Of a stretch of 64,000 bases of DNA, positions 11,020 through 24,300 are shown piece by piece. Position 1 is the stretch's first letter. Each line of letters begins with the position of its first letter. The DNA comes from Sabellastarte sp. h YS-2021. Taxonomy: Eukaryota > Annelida > Polychaeta > Sabellida > Sabellidae. The notes beneath the pieces are model-generated. The model worked only from the letters and a program-made list of their open reading frames with translations. It searched no databases and was not told the DNA's origin. The position numbers and the translations under genes were made by a program. The stretch lies in assembly GCA_964017235.1 (NCBI GenBank), contig OZ024938.1, positions 6,811,454-6,875,453 of the forward strand, read 5' to 3'.

Positions 11020-12540
11020 GGAGCAATATTTTGAAACACTACCTCACAGTATCTGAACTTAGCTTCATTTCTAAACTGGTGGAATGTGTAGTTGCTAAAC
11101 TGCTGATGGATCACATTCATCGACATGACTTGGATAACTCATACCAGTCAACATATAAGTCAGATCACTCAACTGAGACGTCTCTACTTTCCATCAAAAT
11201 GATATTCTTTTGTCAATATCTCGGGGTGAAGCTACTGCCTTGGTACTTCTGGATCTCTCGGCTGCCTTTGATATGATTGATCACTCCTTGGCCATCTTCT
11301 GGATTGGTTTAGTGTTGGTGGCTCAGCTCTCAAATGGTTCTCTTCTTATTTGACAATATGCTATCAGTCTATAAAGATTGGTTCTACTTTGTCTAATTTA
11401 CAAAAACTGCTGTTCGGCTTACTTCAGGGTTCTGTTTTGGGTCCTCTGCTATTTTCTCTGTACACATCTCCCCTTAGTACACTGATTGGTAAACACAAAG
11501 GTGTAAACTTCCATTTTTATGCCAACGACACACAACTTTATGTCCATCTCTCACACAGGAATGCCTCAGCTGCCTTTGATAAGTTGAATAGATGCCTTCA
11601 AGATGTCAAAGAATGGATGTCGGCAAGCAAACTTAAACCCAATCCTGGTAAAACTGAGTTCATACTTTTTGGCTCCAAGAAACAGAGAGAAAGGTTAAAT
11701 GCATGTTTCCCAATTAATATGCTGAGCAATCCCCTTCACCCCACCGAGTCTGTGAGGAACCTGGGTGTGTGGTTCGACTCTGATTTTCCTTCTCTAAACA
11801 TGTCCAGAATGTTTGTAAAGGCTGCTTTAGTCAACTGAGGGATTTTAGAAATATTAGGCAGTCCTTGACTCAGGATGCAGCTGTGTTGGTTGCCAATGCT
11901 TTTGTTAGTAGTCAGTTGGACTACTGTAACTCACTTTTCAGGAGTCTGTCTGAAGTCAATCTTCATAGATTACAGTCTATCCAAAGTAGTGCTGCTAGAA
12001 TTGTTACAAATTCTTGTAAATACACTCGGATAACTCCGGTACTTAGGAAACTCCATTGGCTCTCTATTGAGTTTCGCTCAGAGTTCAAACTTGCTACCCT
12101 GGTGTACTAGTTTATTCATACTGGTTTCCCTAAATATTTCACTCAACATCTATCCACATATTGCACTACTTACAATACTAAACTCAGTAAGAGTGTTGCC
12201 AATTTCCTCAGTGTACCAAAATTTCAACCCACAATTCACAAGTTCACTAAGCAGTTTGGCTTCAGTTTTGCCTTTGATGCTCCCACTGTTTGGAATTCAC
12301 TTCCTGAAGACATCTGTGCATCACCCACTATTTGCGTCTTTTAGAAAGAAGCTCAAAACCTATCTCTACGCAAAGGCATATCATCCTTAGCTCATTTTCT
12401 CTCATGGCTTCTCGGTGGTGCCGACCTGTTTTTGTCCCTGGACTTTGAATTTGCATATTGCTATTGTCTTGTTGCGCCTTAGAGTCCACTACTCAGTGGA
12501 GATTAAGGGCGATAAAAGTCAAATTAGAATTAGAATATTT
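11020..12540 (+). mobile_element. CR1/L2-like LINE, 5'-truncated, inactivated
   Basis: Reverse-transcriptase blocks occur in order: LSFISKLVE and HSTETSLLSI (11031-11190), LLDLSAAFDMIDH (about 11248), LLQGSVLGPLLFSLY (about 11415), FYANDTQLY (about 11517), KLKPNPGKTEFILF (about 11630), LGVWFDSDF (about 11761), then SSQLDYCNSLF (about 11911) and a typical LINE C-terminus with FRKKLKTYLYAKAY near 12345. The reading frame shifts several times and contains stops. The catalytic YADD box reads YAND. The 3' end carries GCGCCTTAGAGTC, GGAGATTAAG and an ATTAGA-repeat tail at 12525-12540. The endonuclease domain is absent. Confidence 0.92.
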
Positions 12541-12544
12541 TTTC

Positions 12545-14040
12545 ACCAAAATTGTCTGCAGTAGAGCCCATGGATCCTTATGTCACCATGGACAAACTCA
12601 ATGAGGTCATTCAGTTTATGTCCTGCACAAATGTTTTGTCAAGTATTTTTGTTTAAGACGTTTTGGACAATATCTGGTCCCAGATACCCGGGTGATGGTT
12701 TCTGTTCCTTAAGGTACTGCCCATTTCTTCTTGTTACCCTAACCCACACACTCCAATAGAAGTACAATAGATGTCTCTGTTTGTCTGGTTATGAGTCTAT
12801 TAATGTGCACATAATTTAAAATCTATAATTCAGTTATGGGTCATAATTCACAGAAGGTAGGGTCTATATGTTTTGTCAGTCCTCCCCATTCAACTCCTGT
12901 TCCTGATTGAGTTTCCCTTATTTTTCCCTTAATTTTCACAAATATTTTTTATTTGTAATACAAAAGAAAGTTGGCAGCACAGAATACTACATAGAAAAGT
13001 CAAAGAAAGTGTGGACTGGGGTCATTAAGTACAAATCAGTTAAACCGTTAGAAACGAAAAGGCAAGTTGATGGTCACAGTGAAATCCTCTATTTAAATTT
13101 CAAACAGCAAGACCAAGAAGGCATCTGCCGAGACAGTGTGACAAGTATCATATCAGATATATGTACAGTTTGTAAGAGAAAAACACAGAGACAGACAGAG
13201 GAACCTGATCACTAAATCCTCGCCACTCCCCTTCAAAAGGTGATAGTAAAAAATATGAAAATTGTTTTCTAGTAGCAAAGATTTTTTGTCATAATGCACT
13301 CATACAATTTATTAGCTTTGTTATCATAACTGTCTTACAATATAGGGCATTATCCTGAGTTACGAAGCAGTATGTATACATTATGCAAACTAGAACAAGT
13401 TTTATTCCCAATTTACAAAGAAGGTTTTTATTTATCTTTTTATTATTATTATTTTTGCTTATTTAGCTTCTACACATGTTGCCCTGATATCCCTTCAGTT
13501 GCGTCTGTTGTGTACAAATATAAATGTTTAAAATTAAAATTTTTCAAAATTTCCTGGTGTCCCAAACCATGAATATATATCATAGCTAATATATTGCATT
13601 TGCTATTTTTATGGATCGATTTGACTTATTATTCAAACCAAACTGTAGATTGCTCATGTAAATAGCCCTTGTGTATATTTTAAGTATATTTTTTAATATA
13701 CTTTTTTTTTCTTATATTTCATCAAAATAGCTTGTCATTCACTATTATTATCAGTCTGTGTAAACAATAATAATACTACTTGTTGAACTTAAGATAGTCT
13801 ACTTTCTGAGAGGAGTACTTACAGTCACTACAGTTTATTATATCACAGTATTTATACTAACATTTATGTGTACTATAATCATAGATCATAGAGCTTGTCT
13901 GTGTCTACAGCTCTGAACTGGGAAATACATACAATATATACAATAACATGTATATGTGTGTAATAAAATATAATTTATTGTCAGCAAAAGTGTAATACGA
14001 CACATAAGGAGTAATTTTGTGAGGTATATGACTTTTGACA
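12545..14040. other. Intergenic, upstream of VAT1
   Basis: No repeat family is clearly recognisable. A 102-codon open frame at 12907-13215 shows no domain. No TATA box or other promoter element is convincing just upstream of the VAT1 start at 14045; the region is T-rich. Confidence 0.45.
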
Positions 14041-14044
14041 CAAG

Positions 14045-17000
14045 ATGGCCACTACTTCTAAAACTATAGTGTTGACTGGATATGGAGGGAAGGATAATCT
14101 GAAAATAGAATATAGAGACAAGCCAAAGCCAAACAAGGGACAGGTACGTGTAAATACGTTGGTAAAGGCTTAATATATATGTTTTTTTTATTTATTTCAC
14201 ATTTTATGTCACACCTAGTACCTTATCAGTTATATTGTGATGGGTAATTGGAAGGGCAAAGGGAACCAGCAATACAGTTGGTAAAGATTTTGTACTGTAA
14301 ACTACCGACCAATGGCAAGCAACTACCAGCTTTCTAAAATGAGATCAGGCCAGAATTTAAACTCTGATATTCCAGGCCCCCTGTTAAAGGTTGAAGGAAC
14401 TACATATCTGCCTTTGCAGCCAAGTGAGTAAGTGGAACACCGAGGGCCTCTTTTCCGCCCTAGGTACAGGTAGATACATAGTGGTTCAGATGACCGCTTA
14501 AACACCGAAGTCCTCTATCATTGGGTCTATCCCAGTGACAGGTTAAAAAATCTCAGAGATGTTGAAAAATGGTCATCCCTGAGACTCAGTATTTCAGTTG
14601 TGGGAATGGCAGTCACTAGAGAGGTTGGACTGGACTAGTGCAGTCGGGATAAGTCAAATAGCACTTTGAGTCCAGGGACCGGTTTCAAAAAGGGGCTCAG
14701 ACTTAACCTGGACTTAGGCTACATCAGGGACTAAAACCTGAGCCTTTTGTCTTTGCGAAGTAATGGATTTAAATGGATTTCACAAAGGGTGACTTAGCTA
14801 AATCAAAGCTTATTATATAACCACAGTGGTTTTCTCTGTCATGTGACTCTTTTCTATCTAGCCCAAATATTTTAGTGGTGATATATATCCCTTGTTTACC
14901 TCATTTTAGCAATGCTGTATTTCAGTGGAAGCCTTGTAACCACATAAATATGTCGGAAGACTAATTTAAGGAGGTGTTCTATATATTATTTATTTTCAAG
15001 CATTTCAAATTTTGAAGTGAGGAAATATATGGTGGCCATATATAAGTCTTTGTTTACAAATGTTAAGCGAACCCCCAGGTATACTTAGCAAAACCCTGGG
15101 GGCGATTTCCTGAAAGGTCTCAGACTTAGCCCAGTCTCAGGCTGAGCCACTGGCTTACATCTGAGTCTTTTGACTCAGTTAATTCTTTGCGTTCTAACGG
15201 TTTTCACAGAAGGGGTCTTAGTTGAGACCCAGATTATCAAATAACCACAGATGTTTTCTGTGTCATGTGACCCTTTTATATCTAGACACAATAATTCTAC
15301 TACAGTTCCTTCTTTGATATATTTTATTCTGGAAACATGCTGTATTGCAATGGAAAACCTTGTGACCATATAAAACACCCAAAGACTATTTCAAGATGTT
15401 AGTTTATATATTTGTACCTTATTTTCACCCATTTGAAATTTCCAGGTGAAGAAAGATTTATGGCGGCCAAATTTGAGCCTCTGTTTATAAGACTTAAGCC
15501 CACTACCTATCAGTCTCAGCCTTTAAGATAGTGGCTCAGCAAAATCTGAGGGTGGGACCATTTGTGAAATCCATCAAGTCTGAACCCATGGGCTCAAGTA
15601 AAATGTTACAAGAATTTGAGACAAATGTCTCACGTTTAAGCTTTAAGACCCGGCTAAGACATGTGATATGCATGTGTTGGTCAAAACAGGAGGACTTTTT
15701 TTGACTGGGCCAGGGGCTTCAGACAGATGGACAGACACTTATTTATTAATATAGATGTGCTCTTTCAAACAGAATTGAACAGTGATGTAAGTTATCAGTT
15801 CATATCCTATCATCATGGGTGGTGAGGGACTTATGTCTGTCTTATGAATGGAAACTCCTCTCTTTTTCTTTAGGTTGTTGTACACATCAAGGCGGCAGGT
15901 GTGAACTTTGCACAGCTGATGTACAAGCAGGGTCTGTCCAGTGGGACAAAATCTGAACTGCCTGTTGTTCTGGGAGTGGAAGGTGCTGGGAACGTGTGTG
16001 AAGTGGGAGATGGAGTGGACACCTTTAAAGTAAGCAACTGTATTTTGATCAGTGTTATAAATAAAGCATTTACTAAGATTAACATCATTTTCAATGTTTA
16101 TGACTTCCCCAAGTGGATATGTTTTTTTTTCCCTTCTGTCTGTTTGTCTGTCTCTATTCACAATAACTAAAATGCACTAAATATATATCTGTGGAATTGT
16201 TTACCTGGATAGGGTCTGACCAAAGGAAGAAGTGAATAAGAGAATCCAGATGATATTCAGGATGCAAAAAAAATCTCAAATTTTCAACCACAGCATTTTA
16301 ATATAGGAATAAAAGACGTATTCAAGTGCTTTACGATGGTTTTACACTGTCGATCGGCTGGATATTAAAGCCACGAAGCCCAAAGGGCTGAGTGCTTTAA
16401 TACAGCAGATCTGGATCATGTTCCGGACACCAAAACTTGTCAAATTTTCAGAAACATAAATGGTCTAGGTCTGCACTCTATAAGTGTGTCCTAATTAAAT
16501 TTATGAAGGGAAGAGTATTACCCACCACTAAAGATATTTCCTTTACAAACTGCTTCAGTTTTGTAATAGTAAGCTGATAATGAAACCATGTGGATATTTT
16601 TCAATTCTTCTTTCTCAGCAAATATTGACTGACCTTTCTGTTAACATGAAGGTCAACCTTTTAAAGCTTTCAATTTTTGTATCATTTATTTTTTAAAGAA
16701 GATGGGTTATTGTAGCATAACTTTGTATGTATCTCACGAGACCAATACAGCTAAACTACGGGTGGTTCCAAACTCCCTTGATTGATTGACTGATTGGTTG
16801 ATTCATTCATTCATTCATTCATTGACCTACTTAGACATACGGACCGGGTAATATATTTGCTATAATTCCCTGTGCCACTCACTAAGCATACCTATTACAA
16901 CAAATAAGTCCACAAGTGCTGATTTTTGTGAATACTTCACCAATTATGTAAGCTAGAAATACATTGTATAAATCATTGGAAAGGTAGTTTACAGAAATAC

Positions 17001-18277
17001 GTTGTATAAATCATTGGAAAGGTAGTTTACAGAATTTCTGCTCATTTTTCTTTGAAGCATTTATATTTACTAGTGCTACCCAGTGTGGATATATTCACAG
17101 TTAATTAGCGTTGGCATTCTTTTTTTACAATAAACAGCTATTTTACTTAATACTGAAGCAAAATGGTGGTTGTTAAAAGTGAAACACCCCTCATTAGACA
17201 TATATGAATAAAATATATTATGTTTGAGACAGGCCTTTAGAGTCTAGCTATCTCAACATACCATAAAAAGTTTTCTAAGACACAGAGTGACAAGTAGTGA
17301 CCACTCCTACACAAACTTTGTGTTTTTACTTATTTGTCTGTAACCAGTGTGGAGACCGTGTCATGTGTGTCAGCACTTCTGGCCTGTGGACAGAGTTTGC
17401 CGCCGTGGACACCGTGAAGTGTTTCCACATTCCTGACAGCATGACGTTTGAGGAGGCCGCAGCCATACCCGTCAACTACATCACCGCGTACCATATGCTG
17501 TTTGACATGGGAAATCTGAGACAAGGCAAGAGTGTTCTGATACACATGGCAGCAGGTGTGTGATGTTCATTACTACCTCTACCAGGATATTTTGTTTTTA
17601 GATGTGTCTGTTTGCCTTTTATTTATTGTTGAAAATTATATTTTCAGGAAAATTATCTTAAACGGTCTCACATGACCAATCTGAAATATCCATTATGCAC
17701 CCATTTAAAATACTTTGACTGAGGCCAATAAGTGATCGCAAACCTTACTGCAAAGGCAATACTACATGTAATACAACTTCTGGATCCGTTCTGCGGATGG
17801 TACAAATGTCCTTTACCAACACATAGTTTTGCTATTTTTAAATGCCTCACAGAAAACAAACTAATCGTTTCAATGCTTTTGGTTAGACTGCATCCAAAAC
17901 ATTATCCATTTATCCTTTGAGTTAAGTAATAATTACGTTGATGATGAGTTTTGCCAAAAGGTAACACTGCCTGTTTGTCCATTTATTTTTTGCTTGTATG
18001 TGTTGATAACTCCAAAAAGTTATGAAAAGATCTTCTGTATTTTCATGTGGGTAAGGACTGGCCAAGGGAACAAGTTATTTAATATTAGGAAAGATCTGGA
18101 TCATATTCCGGATACTAAAGAAAATCCCAAATTTACAAAGGTTGACATTATTCAAAAAGTAATGAACATATCTTCTGAAACTCTTTATTTGGCTTGGTCA
18201 AAAGAAGTAGTGTTTACATTTTGAGAAAGGTCAAGATTAATAAATTGTTATAAAGAAATACTAAATTTTCAGATGTC

Positions 18278-18309
<32 letters not shown>

Positions 18310-21300
18310 ACTCCCCTGGTATAGGTTTGCACTCTATGAGTGTTTTCTAGCTGTTTTATATCAAGTAATGTGGATCCTCAATAACTAAAGTATGCATTAA
18401 CAAAATTACAAGAAATAAATACACTCTGCCCATGATGGTCAGATCAGTTAATTTTTACTTGGTTTTTATAATATAATTTCTGCCTGAAATCATACCCTAA
18501 CTCGGCACAAAACTTGGAAAAATGCACACGGAAAATCACGAAAACATGTGTCCGTTAATTTATGTCAGTGCTTGATCAATTGTTGATAAGTTTGCTTTAT
18601 TCACCTTTGTGCTAAGTCAAGGCATATGCCAAGTTACAATGCAAAGCAGTAGGGATCAATGCAATTTTGCAGTTTGTGGTAAGCTATATATTTTTTGGTG
18701 TTTAGGTAAAACTGATGCATTAAATTCCATAAGAACTACGATGATCTGGTGCAAAATATCAAGATATTTATGAATAATCTGGTCTGGTTCTCAGACTTTC
18801 TGTTCCTCCATTAACAAAACAGTGTCAACGTTAGTAATTGGATGAGTTCTGTTTCCATTGTGACAAAGGCAAGGAAATTTGGGTGAATTCATCAATGAGT
18901 GATATTTTTCCACAGAATAACCATACCATCATCCCTTTAGAAATACCCAGTGCAATATCTTGTTACAGGAGTCAAAGTGCTATTTGCAGGCCACAGTGGT
19001 AACACACTCACCTTCCACGTCTGAGGTCGGCGGTTCAAACCCAGGACCGTATGTGAGAAAATTGGCAGTTGCATACCGCTGGTCAGCAGTTGTGATATGA
19101 CCTGTACAGGGTTGAAAGGAACGTAAAACCCCAAATAAATAAATAAAGTAATATTTGACCCAAATCAACTTCTCAATTCCAGTCAAAGCTCTGTAGTGAG
19201 TGATATTCCCCTACACAAAAGACAGAGGCTCGCCAATGACTATTTATCAACATCCCTCAGGTTCTTTAGCCTGCCACTAGGGAAAGACCCAATGATAGAG
19301 GAATACCATTTGGTCCTCTGAGCACTATGTATCTGTACCTGGGGTAGAACCCAAGTCCCCTGTGTTCCTAAGCGAGTGTGTTGCACAGTAGACCACAGTT
19401 GCGTGAGTTGTTTTGGCTCTGATGAGATAATTCAATACTTTCTGAAAATGAGGGCGTACCCATCCCTGAAAGTGATACAGGTTCTCCGTGTTCCTAGACA
19501 GGTGTCAACCAGTAGGCCACAGTTTTTTTGTCGAACCACATTAATAAGAAACATCTTCTAGGGCAATAACAACAATAAGGAGAACAATGTTGTTAAGTTC
19601 AAAGGTGTTTTGTAATAACTGCACAGAACCATATTAAGCCCCTATCAGCTACTTTGTTTTTTCTCAAACATCATATTCCTGCTACACCTTACACATCAAA
19701 TCTGTCAGATATTATCTGAGGGTTCCACAGTTATTTCTTTCAGTGCAGAGATCAAAAAAGCACTTTAGCGACAGCTTTGCATTTGATGCTCCATTTTTGT
19801 GGAATGAGCTCCCTTGCTGAAGACCCAAATATATTTTATGACTTTCTAATTTGTGCATTACGATTTGAATAGTGTAACTTAGAATCCACCAGTTCTTAGA
19901 TTATGCGTATGGATACCAGATACCTGCTACCTGAGCACATTTGAAAAGTGGTTCCTCTGTCTTCTTTTAGTGCAAGTGGAAGCCATACCACTTCAGTAAA
20001 GTCCACCAGCATAGCTCCACCATCTCCCTGCAGACGCTCTGGTGCGGTCTGTTCTGTCTCTTCATTCTGAATTTTTTCCTGCTTCCCTTGTTGCTTTAGC
20101 AACATAGAGTCTTCTTGTCTCAGTCTTTCTCCGTGGTACCGACTCCTGGCATGTTTATTATTTAACAGTTATGATCTCTAATTTCTGGCCTTATGCACCT
20201 TAGAGTCTGTCACTTGATGGAGATTAAGTGCTATAAAAGTACGATTAGAATTGGTCTATCTTACAATGAAGAAAAAGTACTATGAAAGTACTCATTATAT
20301 TACATCATTGCATTAAGGGACAAAAAGTACCTACATGCAATCATTCGCCCCAAATCATCACAAATCCATATAAAAAGTACAATTCTTTATATTTAGGTCA
20401 ACCATCCAGAATTTGTTATGTAATAAATTTATTATTTATTTATTTTATGCCAAATTAAGGCATGTGGAATATTAGTACCAAGCCAACCTATAGAAAATGT
20501 ATTAACTCACAGGTGGTGCTGGTTTAGCTGCCACCCAGTTGACCAAATCTGTCCCTAACACAACCGTGTTTGGCACGTGCTCAGCCGCCAAACATGAGAT
20601 GGTGAAGAAGTTTGGTGTGGATCATCCCATAGATTACAGAACACAGGACTATGTTGAAGAGGTCAAAAAGGTGTCACCCAAAGGTAGACATACACTTTTA
20701 TTTGTTCTAAGCCTTGCTTTTTTCTTCCTTGTTGCAATAGCAATTGCACTTTTTTTAAATTTAAATCTGCAGTACAGAAATATTTTACTAATAAAGTGTA
20801 TAAACTTTACTTGTTTTCTAGAAAGTGATTTTTCCATTTTTACATTTAAGTGTTCCTCTTTAAGAGTGACATATCTGTTAGGCCTATTATCCTTAATTAT
20901 CTTTATTTATCACTAAACAAGTATGGAGGATTTCACCTTAAGTTTGTGCAGCAAAATCTTGAGATTTTTTGCACAATCTTAAGATTTCTGCCTAAACTTA
21001 GGATCCTAAGTTTGAGCAAGCAAATCTTAAGATTTTACCGATCTTAAGTTTATGCACAACATCTATACTTTGTATATATCTATTGAAGAATATTTTACTT
21101 TTATTATCCACCATTTTGTTGGAAATAATAAGTAAAATAAGTCAATAAGTGCAAAGAAAAGCTAACGAAAACCAGTAAAGATAAAAATAACTTAAAATTT
21201 TAATTTGAGAAATTATTCTGCTATTTCGGAATAGATTTTGATGCGACAAAAATGAGCAGAAACTCTGCAACATAACTTTCTAATTATGTTTATAACATTT

Positions 21301-24300
21301 TTTGTAGGTTACATAGTTTCAAAAATATTAACTAAAATCATCACTTGTTGCCGAATTTTTATGATGAATAATTATCCATAGTTAGTCTGGGTATACAAAT
21401 TAAAATAACCTTGACTCTATGTCCCCACTGTTAGTCAAATAACTTTTTGGGTGGCTAATAAAAAGGTAATTTTTTTTTTATTTCATTGTGCATTATCTTG
21501 ATGGGTTAAGTTTTTTTTCAAGACATGGTGACATAACGTTGCTACAGGTGCCAATATGTAAAGTATAGACACAGCTCTTTGATTGGATTATAATTATCTT
21601 TATCATGTACCCATGTATTTTATTTAGCTAATACCGCTTTCGCACTTAAGGCAGTATGTCCCACGGTAGAAGTTTTACTCGGCAGCAGAACTGCCTCCAA
21701 GGTTGCCCCAATTAGTCCGAGTTGTTCACACTACAGGCTGACAGCCACTGATTGGACACATTTGTTTATCCATCAATAACAGTAGGACTACAGTACTAAA
21801 AATGATGGTCACAAATAAACAACCTCTGTTAACCTCAGCTCACCTTTGGTATCCATCGGATGAACATGTGGCAAAATGGCCAATATACCTCGACTCACCT
21901 TGTGTCGCCTGGTTACACAGAATGATGGATCACAACCTTATATACACTGTGGATCATACCTTTGGTAACCATAGTAAGAGAGTCACATATGAGGAATCGT
22001 TTGCGCATGCCCATGGGTACTGAAATCTTTAAAAATTTTAAAATTTCCATAGAATGCTCAAGGTAATCAACGGCTCGCCAGTGACTCACAAGGTCACAAA
22101 AAGGCATCTGGCAGTGATCAAAGGACAGGGATGTTTCACCAAATACGGCTTACCACATGGGACACACCTGCAATGTGAAAGAGGTATTAGCTAGCTGAGG
22201 TGATAATATTTGCATTGTCTTTGTCTTCAGACTAAACAGTCTTCTGATACAGTGTGCATTATGAAAACATACACGTTTGCATTATGATGTAATACAGTCT
22301 GGAAGGCCAGGCTAATGATGACTGTCTCTGTTGTCAATTCTTATGTTAGTTTAGCCTTCTAAGGAAGATATTGAGCCTGGAAAGCATTAGATTAGATGTT
22401 AAGGCAGTATCCCAATGAGGTCCACCAAAACAAGTCAATTAACATGTTATTGTAATAAATTGTTTATTACATCCATCAAGTGGTTTAAATCATTGGTGTT
22501 GTGTTGTTTGTATGTCTCTATATCTTTTTGCAAAATGGCATAAAAGTTGCACAGCATTTTGATGAAATTCTCAGAAAATGTCAACAAAATACACAAGGAG
22601 CAGATGATAAGATTTTGGTGGTATAACTGCACAACTGTTTGGATCGAGTAATATTTTAAGTGATGTTTCTCTTTCATTACTCTCATAAGTAATATTGGAA
22701 GAGTTGGGTCTTGGCGAAGGTATTCGCTCTCTGAGTGCTCTTGTTTATTTGATATTCTAATTCTAATAGTATTTTTATGGCACTTAATCTCCATCTAAAG
22801 ACAGACTCTAGGCGAACCAAACCAGGGGCGGTATTCACTAACATTCTTAGTCTTAGTCCTATCTTATACACAATTATCAATCATCAATTTCTAACGATAC
22901 TCTAAATCAGTTGTCAAATTTAGTTACTAATTTAAAAGTATATTGACTCTACATGAAGATTTAAGAGCTAAAATTGTGCTTACTGTAATAGAAATAAAAT
23001 CAGGCATATGATTAAAATGATAAACTTCTAAAGTTAGGACTAAGACTAAGATAGGAATGTTAGTGAATACCGCCCCTGAGAACTATAATTATGAGCCTGG
23101 GACATAGCAAGGGTCGGCACCACGGAGAGAAACCGGGAAAAGGAGGAATTAGGTTAGATATGCTTGTGCAAAGAGATAGGTTTTGAGCTTCTTTCTGAAT
23201 GAGTGGAGAGAAGCAGTTGAATGTACGACATCATCAGGCAAATCATTCCAAATCTTTGGAGCATCATAAGCAAAGCTGAGGCCAAAATGCGTAGAGGACT
23301 TGTATACTGAAGTTGCAAAGTGTGGGACCTCAAGGAACACACCATCAGCTTGGCTTTTATGTGTGTTATAGACACTGTGTCTAGGTATAAGGAAAGGCGC
23401 AAAATATTTTGGATAGCCCCTATGTAAGAACTTGTATACCAGTAAGGCAGTCTTGAATATGGAACGGTGTTCAATGGGCAACCAATGGAGAGTCTTTCTA
23501 ACAGGAGAGATGTGTGAATACTTAGTGGTGTTGTTTACAATTCTAGCCAGACTATTTTGAACAGATTGCAGCTTATGAAGATCAAGAGCTGAGAGACTCC
23601 TAAATAAGGAATTACAGTAGTCCAATCGACTCCCAACCAGAGCATTCAGAGCCATGAAAGCAGCATGATGTGTCAGATAGCCTCTAAGATGCTTGAGATC
23701 CCTGATATGAGCAAAACAGGACTTGCAGATAATTTGGACATATCTTATTTTAGACCTAGTACTTTTGTATCAGTTATGTTGTGACAGGTGACCAAGAACA
23801 AGCAACTTCCAGCTTTCCCACTTGAGGTGAAGCCGGGAGTTGAACCCTAATCTCCTAGGTGGGAGGCGTGTGTGATGGTATTATGCCACCAAGGCAGTTG
23901 TAATGGTAATAGAAGTAAAATTTTTCTATTTTATTAAATGCACTACATTTTGTTGACATATTTTCTTGCACACTTTCAACACTTGTAGGCGTTGACATAG
24001 TGTTGGATCCACTGTCTGGTCCAGATTCTGCCAAAGGTTTCAACCTTCTCAAACCTCTGGGACATATCATTCATTTTGGTGAGTACACTTAATGTCAATA
24101 TACATTATCTAATGCCATGCTTATGCGATAAAAAAACTTAGACATATACCCACAGGTAGAAAACTGTGAAGTAAAAAACTGTGAAAAAAAGTTTCAAAAT
24201 TGGCCCTGAAATAGGATGATTGTTTTATCTTTATCTGCCAGTGACACAATTCACTACCGTGTTAAGCCCCGTGCCTGTTAGAACAGTTGGATGTACCATT

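Noticed and set aside
12907-13215. 102-codon frame upstream of VAT1
   Set aside because: No domain, no conserved motif and a low-complexity N-terminus; not supported as a gene.
18989-19060. Functional tRNA gene suggested by box A/B motifs (also at other SINE heads)
   Set aside because: Cloverleaf stems are not conserved, and the same head is linked to an identical SINE body and tail in many copies.
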